A stretch of DNA of 5,059 nucleotides. Source: an uncultured Collinsella sp. (lineage in GTDB: Bacteria > Actinomycetota > Coriobacteriia > Coriobacteriales > Coriobacteriaceae). This document shows, piece after piece, positions 1-5,059 of this stretch. Below the pieces are notes generated by a model. It was given only the letters and a program-made list of their open reading frames with translations. It did no database searches and was not told the DNA's origin. Positions within the stretch are counted from its first letter, which is position 1. Each line of letters opens with the position of its first letter. The stretch spans positions 1 through 5,059 of the forward strand of contig USPH01000112.1 of NCBI GenBank assembly GCA_900556515.1, given 5' to 3'. The position numbers and the translations under genes were made by a program.

Positions 1-41
1 TTCTAGCTTCGTCGGCAGCGTCAGATGTGTATAAGAGACAG
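1..41 (+). other. Illumina Nextera i5 index and read-1 transposase adapter (artefact)
   Basis: This is not genomic sequence. Positions 9-41 match the Nextera read-1 adapter: TCGTCGGCAGCGTC at 9-22 followed by the 19-base Tn5 mosaic end at 23-41. The eight bases before it, TTCTAGCT at 1-8, sit exactly where the i5 index lies in the finished library molecule, and from memory equal the Nextera XT index S515. Genomic sequence starts at 42. The adapter creates false coding ends: read on the minus strand it appends LSLIHI and a stop to uvrA, and on the plus strand it starts a spurious frame with MYKRQ at 27. Confidence 0.97.
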
Positions 42-1790
42 ACCCTTGGCTGTAACAAAACCGCCTTGCTCGCCGGCGCCGGGCCCCATGTCGATCACGT
101 AATCGGCGGCACGGATTGTATCCTCGTCGTGTTCGACGACGATAACGGTATTGCCGATATCGCGCAGGCGCTCGAGCGTCTTAATCAGGCGCTCGTTGTC
201 ACGCTGATGAAGACCGATCGAGGGCTCATCCAGAATATAGAGCACGCCCATGAGACCCGCGCCGATCTGCGTTGCCAGTCGAATACGCTGCGCCTCGCCA
301 CCGGAAAGCGTCGCCGAGGCACGATCGAGCGTCAGATAGTCGAGTCCAACATCGACCAGAAAACGCAAGCGCTCCAGGATTTCCTTGACGATACGGCCGC
401 CGATAAACTGTTGGCGCTCGGTGAGTTCCAGGCCCTCAAAAAACTCGAGCGATTCACGGCACGACAGGCAACAAACCTCGTAAATGGACTTGCCGCCCAC
501 GGTGACGGCGAGCATCTCAGGGCGCAAACGAGCGCCGTGGCAGCTCGAGCACGGCTCCTCGCGAATGTACTTCTCCAGGCGCGCCTTGGTGTTCTCGTTC
601 GTCGTCTCGGTATAGCGTTCGTACAGGATGTTGCGAACGCCCGAAAACTTGGTATCCCACTGGCTGCGACGTCCGTCGAGCTTTTGGTAGTCGACCGAGA
701 TCTTCGTATCGCCCAGGCCATCCAAGAATGCACGACGCACCCGCGGAGGCAGATCCTCCCACGGCGTATCGACGCTCACCTTAAAGTGTTTGCAGACCGC
801 AGCGAAAATCTGCGGATAGTAGTTAGAGTTGCCAAACAGGCTGCCAAAGACCCCGTCGGCGATCGACTTCGAGGGGTCTTCGATTAGGGCCTCGGCATCG
901 ACCGTCTTCTTAAAACCCAGGCCATCGCACTCGGGGCACGCGCCATAGGGCGCGTTGAACGAGAAATCACGCGGCTGCAGGTCATCGATGGAGTGCCCAT
1001 GCTCCGGGCACGCTAACGCCAGCGAATACTCCAGCAACTCGCCTTCGGTCCCCTCGGGAGCGTCGCGGTCGGGCAGCAAGTATACGTTCACATTGCCGTG
1101 CGCCAGCGCGGTCGCCTGCTCAACAGACTCGGCGATACGGCCCAGAGAGTTCTCACGGATCACGATGCGGTCGACCACGACCTCGATATCGTGCTTGAAC
1201 TTCTTGTCCAGATCGATCTGATCGTCGAGCGAGCGCACTTCACCGTCGACACGCACGCGGCTAAAGCCCTCGGCGCGAAGATCCTCAAACAGTTTGGTGT
1301 ACTCGCCTTTTCGCCCGCGCACCACCGGTGCCAGCACAAACGCGCGGCGGCCCTCCCCCGCCGTCAAGACCTTGTCGGCAACCTGGTCGGTCGTCTGGCG
1401 CTCAATGACACGGCCGCATTCGGGACAGTGCGGGGTGCCCACACGGGCGAACAGCAGGCGCAGATAGTCATAAATCTCGGTTACGGTGCCAACCGTCGAG
1501 CGAGGGTTTTTAGACGTCGTCTTTTGGTCGATCGACACCGCCGGCGAAAGGCCGTCGATTGAATCCAAGTCGGGTTTGTCCATCTGTCCCAAGAACTGGC
1601 GCGCATAGCTCGAAAGACTCTCGACGTATCGACGCTGGCCCTCGGCATAGATAGTGTCAAATGCCAGCGAACTCTTGCCCGAGCCAGAAAGACCGGTAAT
1701 GACCACGAGTTGGTCACGCGGAATGGAAACATCGATATCACGGAGGTTGTGCTCACGGGCGCCGCGAATAACGATAGAAGAATCAGACAT
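42..1790 (-). CDS. uvrA: UvrABC excinuclease subunit A, 3'-truncated by the contig end
   Basis: UvrA is the cytoplasmic damage-recognition ATPase of nucleotide excision repair; as a dimer it loads UvrB onto lesions. The first 583 residues are present, against roughly 940 for the family. Visible in order: Walker A GLSGSGKS (33-40), the conserved [17 protein letters not shown] stretch (58-74), a CxxC (122-125), the presumed UvrB-binding region (about 130-250), a zinc module with C261, H264, C285 and C288, the presumed insertion domain (about 290-400), another CxxC (414-417), ABC signature LSGGEAQ (495-501), Walker B LYILDEPS (517-524) and the H-loop His554. The first nucleotide-binding domain is therefore complete, while the second with its zinc finger is missing. 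The start at 1790 is chosen because [16 protein letters not shown] fits family N-termini and follows a strong ribosome site; a 22-codon upstream extension is unlikely. A CC..C cluster at 440-444 is unusual. A LexA box lies upstream. Truncation is technical, not a pseudogene. Confidence 0.97.
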
Positions 1791-1795
1791 GGAAG

Positions 1796-1808
1796 CTCCT
1801 TGCCTCCT
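1796..1808 (-). promoter_or_regulatory. tandem Shine-Dalgarno sites of uvrA
   Basis: On the minus strand AGGAGG (1803-1808) is followed by AAGGAG (1796-1801), the latter 5 bases before the ATG at 1788-1790. The nearer site fixes the uvrA start at 1790 rather than at the in-frame ATG at 1856, which has no comparable site. The farther AGGAGG is 12 bases from the ATG and may be a weaker second or standby site. Confidence 0.8.
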
Positions 1809-1851
1809 ATTGCATCGAATCATACTGCCGATGAGTTTAGCGCACTCGACG

Positions 1852-1865
1852 CGCACAGATGTTCG
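1852..1865. promoter_or_regulatory. LexA/SOS box upstream of uvrA
   Basis: CGCACAGATGTTCG fits the Gram-positive LexA (DinR) consensus CGAACRNRYGTTYG at every position but the third. It lies 61 bases before the uvrA start and 118 bases before the start of the divergent membrane-enzyme gene. uvrA is a classic SOS gene, so damage-inducible repression by LexA is the natural reading. I could not place convincing -35/-10 hexamers for uvrA. A TA-rich stretch at 1865-1872 (TGTATTAC on the minus strand) just upstream could be the -10 region, which would put the box near the transcription start. Confidence 0.75.
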
Positions 1866-1971
1866 TAATACAAGATTCGCAGACCTTTAGCTTTGCGTAT
1901 CGGGCGCTTTGTTTCTCGAAATGCCGTGGAAAGGTTACAGTAATCTAATACTGAACTTAATTTGTTGTACC

Positions 1972-1977
1972 AGAGGA
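1972..1977 (+). promoter_or_regulatory. Shine-Dalgarno site of the LTA synthase-like gene
   Basis: AGAGGA lies 6 bases before the ATG at 1984. It decides the start: in-frame TTG at 1909 and ATG at 1921 would add 25 or 21 residues (including CC and an AT-rich coded stretch) without a ribosome site and would run through the likely promoter region. Confidence 0.7.
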
Positions 1978-1983
1978 ACGTCC

Positions 1984-4137
1984 ATGACCGAAGATATCCC
2001 CCTTGAAATCACTTCGAGCGACATGGCCAATCTGCCCATATTCATCGCCGTCCTTATCGTGGCCGCCGTCGTCGTGCGCGTGTATTTTTCAATCAAACGC
2101 AACGAAAAGCCACCCATTGCCCGCGTCTTTTGGTGCGCGACGCTCCTCATCCCGCTCGGCGTGGTAGCTGCATGGGTTACGAATCAATTGCTCGTAAATG
2201 AGGGCAGCTCCCTATGGGTCCTTTCTTATTCGGCGCTCGGTGCTGCCGCCGTCATGCTTCTTGTCGAGCCCTTGGTTTCGGGACTTATCGACCAAACCGA
2301 CCTTGCGACGGGAACGGTTGCCTGTATTTGCCGTGACATCCTTGTCATCGCCGCTGTTTCAGCGCTCTCGTTCGTTTCACTCGAAATTGCCTGCAACGAA
2401 ACGTTCTATCGCATTCCCGCCAACTCATTCGGGTTTTCCGTCGGGCTGCTCGCGACGGTTCTGCTCTCCCTTTATTTGCTGGGACAGCGTCATGGAGGCG
2501 TCATGGCTCTCGTGCCCGTCGTCTGCTGCATCCTTGGCATTGCCGAGCACTTCGTCATAACGTTTAAAGGCGAAGCCATCCTGCCAAGCGATATCTTGGC
2601 CCTTGGCACCGCAATGGAAGTGAGCGAGGGATACGAGTTTACCTTTACCGCCGGAATCGTAACCTCTCTCGCCCTGCTGGAGATTTCCCTGGGGCTTCTT
2701 TCGCTCATCCGACCGCGAAAGCTCCGTACGCCCACCCATGTCTTCCCCGCTATCGCCACTAACCTCTGTGCTTTTCTGCTAGTGACCGTTGTGGGGCTCT
2801 CAGGCTTTTCCAACATCGACTTGGAGCAGGCGCTGGATTTTGGATTTGACCGTTGGCAGCCCATCACCACGTATGCGTCTCAGGGTTTTATCACTTCGTT
2901 CACCGAAATGGTCAACGAGTTGCCCATTGAGAAGCCCGAAGACTATACGCCCGATGAGGCGCAGAGCATCGAGCAGGAGCTCGCCGCCGCCTACGACAGC
3001 ACATATGGCTCGAGCGAGCAGCGCGCGGCGGCCGTTGCCCAGTTCAATGAAATCAAGCCGACGATTGTTGCCGTCATGAATGAGAGTTTTAGCGACCTTT
3101 CGTGCTTTGAGCAGCTCCAGGCGGCCGGGTACACCGGCCCCGCATTCTACAACTCGCTTCCCGACACACTTGTTCGCGGCACCATGCTCGCTTCGGTCGC
3201 CGGTGGCGGAACGGCGAACTCCGAATTCGAATTTTTGACCGGAGCGACAACGGCCTTTGTCGGATTAGGCAAGATCCCCTATCAGCTGTATCAGATGAAT
3301 GGCGTAAACAGCCTGGCAAAGGACCTTAAAGAGCTTGGGTATACCACTACCGCTATGCACCCGCAAAACCCCGTCAACTACCATCGAGATAAAATCTATC
3401 AGCAGCTGGGCTTTGGAGACTTTCTTTCAATCGGCGATTTCGAAGGTGCGCCCTATTACCATGCCGGCGTATGCGACTACGCCACCTACGACAAGATACT
3501 CGACCTGCTTAGAACCGACGAAGCGCCGCAGTTCATCTTTGACGTCACGATGCAAAATCACGGCGGCTACGACTATGGCACCGTTCCCGCCGAAGAGCTG
3601 ACAAACTATTGGGTCGAGGGAGCCAGCGAAGGCGCCAACAGCGCGCTCAACACCTATCTCACCTGCATCAACGCATCCGACCGGGACCTCGAGTACTTTA
3701 TCAACGAGCTCCGCAACATCGGCAGACCGGTTGTTCTTGTCTTTTTTGGCGACCATCAGCCGAGCGCCGCAACGACTCTCAACGACGAGCTGTACCCTCA
3801 GGAAGATACGGCAAGCCACGCTTTCCGTATCTATCAGTCGACATATCTCGTCTGGGCTAACTATGAGATCGCCGGCAATACCGAGCTCAACGTCTACGAC
3901 ACCGTCGGGGCAAACGAGATTGCAGCCATTACCCTTAATAAGATCGGCGCCCCGCTCACCAATTACCAAAAGGCCCTGCTTGCGACAAGGTCAGATGTGC
4001 CCACCATCAATGTCGCCGGCTATCTCGGTGCCGACGGGCTGCGCTACGACTTGGAATCGGAAGACAGCCCCTACGCCTCGACGATCGACAAGCTGCAGCG
4101 CATGCAATACCTCGAGTTCGCCAGCAAAGTTCAGTAA
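1984..4137 (+). CDS. LTA synthase family membrane phosphoglycerol transferase (sulfatase fold)
   Basis: A 717-residue membrane enzyme of the LtaS/MdoB type. The family moves glycerol-phosphate (or related head groups) from phosphatidylglycerol to an extracellular polymer or glycan; the exact substrate is not readable here. About eight hydrophobic segments are visible (near 17-37, 46-67, 76-100, 109-134, 146-165, 171-193, 219-243, 253-273), against five in S. aureus LtaS. Between the sixth and seventh is the loop ILPSDILALGTA (199-210), resembling a motif in larger family members. A linker (about 280-355) leads to the extracellular catalytic domain from 358. By analogy with LtaS, expected residues are Glu367 (metal), Thr410 in GGGTANSEFEF (nucleophile), Arg468, His526 (QNHGGYD) and Asp590-His591 (FFGDHQPS), all present, so it should be active. 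No signal peptidase site between membrane and enzyme domain was evident. It is divergent from uvrA and followed by mrp after 145 bases; neither neighbour suggests a shared pathway. Confidence 0.93.
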   Translation: MTEDIPLEITSSDMANLPIFIAVLIVAAVVVRVYFSIKRNEKPPIARVFWCATLLIPLGVVAAWVTNQLLVNEGSSLWVLSYSALGAAAVMLLVEPLVSGLIDQTDLATGTVACICRDILVIAAVSALSFVSLEIACNETFYRIPANSFGFSVGLLATVLLSLYLLGQRHGGVMALVPVVCCILGIAEHFVITFKGEAILPSDILALGTAMEVSEGYEFTFTAGIVTSLALLEISLGLLSLIRPRKLRTPTHVFPAIATNLCAFLLVTVVGLSGFSNIDLEQALDFGFDRWQPITTYASQGFITSFTEMVNELPIEKPEDYTPDEAQSIEQELAAAYDSTYGSSEQRAAAVAQFNEIKPTIVAVMNESFSDLSCFEQLQAAGYTGPAFYNSLPDTLVRGTMLASVAGGGTANSEFEFLTGATTAFVGLGKIPYQLYQMNGVNSLAKDLKELGYTTTAMHPQNPVNYHRDKIYQQLGFGDFLSIGDFEGAPYYHAGVCDYATYDKILDLLRTDEAPQFIFDVTMQNHGGYDYGTVPAEELTNYWVEGASEGANSALNTYLTCINASDRDLEYFINELRNIGRPVVLVFFGDHQPSAATTLNDELYPQEDTASHAFRIYQSTYLVWANYEIAGNTELNVYDTVGANEIAAITLNKIGAPLTNYQKALLATRSDVPTINVAGYLGADGLRYDLESEDSPYASTIDKLQRMQYLEFASKVQ

Positions 4138-4151
4138 GCCCGCCCATTCGC

Positions 4152-4186
4152 TTGGGCCCATCGTATTGCAAGCACGCTCGGCCCAA
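4152..4186 (+). terminator. hairpin after the LTA synthase-like gene, possible terminator
   Basis: TTGGGCC (4152-4158) pairs with GGCCCAA (4180-4186). Inside is a symmetric 3x3 internal loop (CAT/CTC), then CGT (4162-4164) pairs with ACG (4174-4176) around a 9-base loop. It starts 14 bases after the stop codon, a typical terminator position, but no run of T follows on either strand, so intrinsic termination is doubtful. It may be a Rho-associated or mRNA 3'-end stabilising structure. Confidence 0.35.
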
Positions 4187-4197
4187 ACGCATCGCAA

Positions 4198-4227
4198 ATG
4201 ACTCCCGCTCGCAAACGAGGGTACAAT
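4198..4227 (+). promoter_or_regulatory. probable promoter of mrp
   Basis: ATGACT (4198-4203, four of six to TTGACA) and TACAAT (4222-4227, five of six to TATAAT) are separated by 18 bases. Transcription would begin near 4234, giving a leader of about 49 bases before the mrp start. The spacer contains a small inverted repeat CTCG-caaa-CGAG (4208-4219). The call rests on sequence match alone. Confidence 0.5.
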
Positions 4228-4246
4228 GACGCTCGTGTCACATCGC

Positions 4247-4260
4247 GGGGCCCCGGCCCC
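4247..4260 (+). promoter_or_regulatory. GC-rich leader hairpin before mrp
   Basis: GGGGC (4247-4251) can pair with GCCCC (4256-4260) around a four-base loop, giving a very stable small stem ending 10 bases before the AAGGAG ribosome site. It lies within the predicted mrp leader. No T-tract follows, so it is not an intrinsic terminator. A role in mRNA stability or ribosome access is possible but unproven. Confidence 0.3.
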
Positions 4261-4270
4261 AGCATATACA

Positions 4271-4276
4271 AAGGAG
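4271..4276 (+). promoter_or_regulatory. Shine-Dalgarno site of mrp
   Basis: AAGGAG lies 6 bases before the ATG at 4283 and fixes that start. Confidence 0.85.
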
Positions 4277-4282
4277 TCATAC

Positions 4283-5059
4283 ATGGGTTGCGAACACGCA
4301 CAGGCCGCCGGCGGACAAACGTCGCCGTCGCAATTTGAGGAGAACACGCTGTCCGAGGTCAAGCGCGTCATCGCCGTGCTTTCCGGCAAGGGCGGTGTCG
4401 GCAAGTCATTTGTCACCGGTGCCATCGCCACCGAGCTTGCCCGTCACGGCCACAAGGTCGGCGTCCTCGATGCCGACATCACCGGTCCCTCTATCCCCAA
4501 GATGTTCGGTATGAGTGGACGCCACGTCCATGCCCTTGGCAACCTTATGCTGCCCGAAATCTCCGAGCACGGCGTCAAGGTCATGAGCTCCAACCTGCTG
4601 CTCCAAAACGAGACCGACCCCGTCCTTTGGCGCGGTCCGGTCATCGCAGGCGCCATTAGGCAGTTCTGGAGCGAGACCTCGTGGGGCCCCATCGACTACC
4701 TACTGGTCGACATGCCTCCGGGAACAGGCGACGTCGCGCTCACCGTCTTCCAGTCGCTGCCGGTCGACGGCATCGTCATCGTCACGAGCCCGCAGGATCT
4801 GGTCTCGATGATCGTCGCCAAGGCGGTCAACATGGCCGAGAAGATGAACGTCCCCATTCTGGGCATTGTCGAGAACATGAGCTATATTGAGTGCCCCGAC
4901 TGCGGCAAGAAGATCGAGGTCTTTGGCAAGAGCAAGCTCCCCGAGGTCGCAGAGCGCTATAACCTCGACATCTTGGGCAAGCTTCCCATTAATCCGGCAC
5001 TCGCCGAGGCCTGCGATAAGGGCGAGGTCGAGACCGCGCTGCCCGATGGCATGTTGCCC
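4283..5059 (+). CDS. mrp: Mrp/NBP35-family Fe-S cluster carrier ATPase, 3' end beyond the window
   Basis: A cytoplasmic P-loop NTPase of the Mrp/ApbC/NBP35 group, which as a dimer holds a bridging [4Fe-4S] cluster and passes it to target proteins. The frame is open for 259 codons with no stop by 5059; since the core fold is nearly complete, probably few residues are missing. Visible: deviant Walker A SGKGGVGKS (34-42), DADITGPSIPKMFG (63-76), LLVDMPPGTGD (140-150), TSPQDLVSM (168-176), VENMSY (196-201), the cluster-binding CPDC (204-207) and the C-terminal LGKLPINP (231-238). The residue after the P-loop serine is Phe43, where many relatives have Thr. There is no N-terminal MIP18/DUF59 domain, only about 26 residues including Cys3 and His5 rather than the multi-cysteine N-terminus of some NBP35 proteins. 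A promoter and ribosome site precede it, so it is likely transcribed independently of the upstream membrane-enzyme gene. Confidence 0.95.
   Translation, partial: MGCEHAQAAGGQTSPSQFEENTLSEVKRVIAVLSGKGGVGKSFVTGAIATELARHGHKVGVLDADITGPSIPKMFGMSGRHVHALGNLMLPEISEHGVKVMSSNLLLQNETDPVLWRGPVIAGAIRQFWSETSWGPIDYLLVDMPPGTGDVALTVFQSLPVDGIVIVTSPQDLVSMIVAKAVNMAEKMNVPILGIVENMSYIECPDCGKKIEVFGKSKLPEVAERYNLDILGKLPINPALAEACDKGEVETALPDGMLP

Noticed and set aside
23..41. A Tn5/IS50 transposon end marking a mobile element
   Set aside because: The 19-base mosaic end is directly attached to the Nextera read-1 handle and an 8-base index, and no transposase is present; it is library adapter.
27..887. A 286-residue plus-strand protein
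   Set aside because: It starts inside the adapter (GTG read as MYKRQ) and is antisense to the clearly conserved uvrA; it has no recognisable domain.
1791..1856. A 22-residue N-terminal extension of UvrA
   Set aside because: The upstream ATG has no ribosome site, would overlap the LexA box region, and family proteins begin near [16 protein letters not shown].
1935..1963. Promoter TTACAG-17-TAATTT for the LTA synthase-like gene
   Set aside because: Spacing is ideal, but TAATTT matches TATAAT at only three of six positions and the leader would be about 14 bases; other offsets in this AT-rich stretch are equally weak. A promoter probably lies here but I cannot place it.
1909..1983. A 25-residue N-terminal extension of the LTA synthase-like enzyme from TTG 1909 or ATG 1921
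   Set aside because: No ribosome site precedes these starts, the stretch is AT-rich and promoter-like, and AGAGGA is well placed for the ATG at 1984.
3427..3969. A 180-residue minus-strand protein within the membrane-enzyme gene
   Set aside because: It is antisense to the conserved catalytic domain and arises from the GC-biased codon use; no domain or ribosome site seen.
3991..4431. A minus-strand protein spanning the gap before mrp
   Set aside because: It is antisense to the ends of both flanking genes and to the promoter and ribosome site of mrp; no recognisable domain.
42..5059. A new defence, mobile or biosynthetic system
   Set aside because: All coding space is taken by three recognisable housekeeping families, and the two intergenic gaps are short with only regulatory-type signals.

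Overview
The window is an ordinary-looking stretch of chromosome from a moderately GC-rich bacterium. It carries a 41-base sequencing artefact at its left end. C/G-ending codons, clear Shine-Dalgarno sites, a Gram-positive-type LexA box, a lipoteichoic-acid-synthase-like enzyme and the character of the three proteins suggest an Actinomycetota member of the Coriobacteriia, possibly Collinsella. The lineage is inferred from overall resemblance and was not tested by a search.

Layout: 1-41 is an Illumina Nextera i5 index plus read-1 transposase adapter, so the biological sequence begins at 42. From 42 to 1790 on the minus strand is the N-terminal 583 codons of uvrA (nucleotide excision repair); its 3' part is lost where the adapter begins. 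A 193-base divergent intergenic region (1791-1983) holds a near-consensus SOS/LexA operator at 1852-1865, next to uvrA. From 1984 to 4137 on the plus strand is a complete 717-residue polytopic membrane enzyme of the LTA synthase/phosphoglycerol transferase family (alkaline-phosphatase/sulfatase fold). A 145-base gap (4138-4282) holds a hairpin without a T-tract, a plausible sigma-70-type promoter, operator-like repeats and a GC-rich leader hairpin. From 4283 to the window edge is the first 259 codons of an Mrp/NBP35-family iron-sulfur carrier ATPase, still open at 5059.

The three genes belong to three separate housekeeping processes: DNA repair, cell-envelope polymer synthesis and Fe-S cluster trafficking. 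uvrA is divergent from the other two, and the gap before mrp appears to have its own promoter, so nothing here looks like one operon or a dedicated new system. I found no tRNA, rRNA, CRISPR array, insertion sequence or phage gene. The points most worth a second look are the adapter and index at the contig end, the LexA box, the symmetric elements around the mrp promoter, and a cysteine cluster in UvrA.
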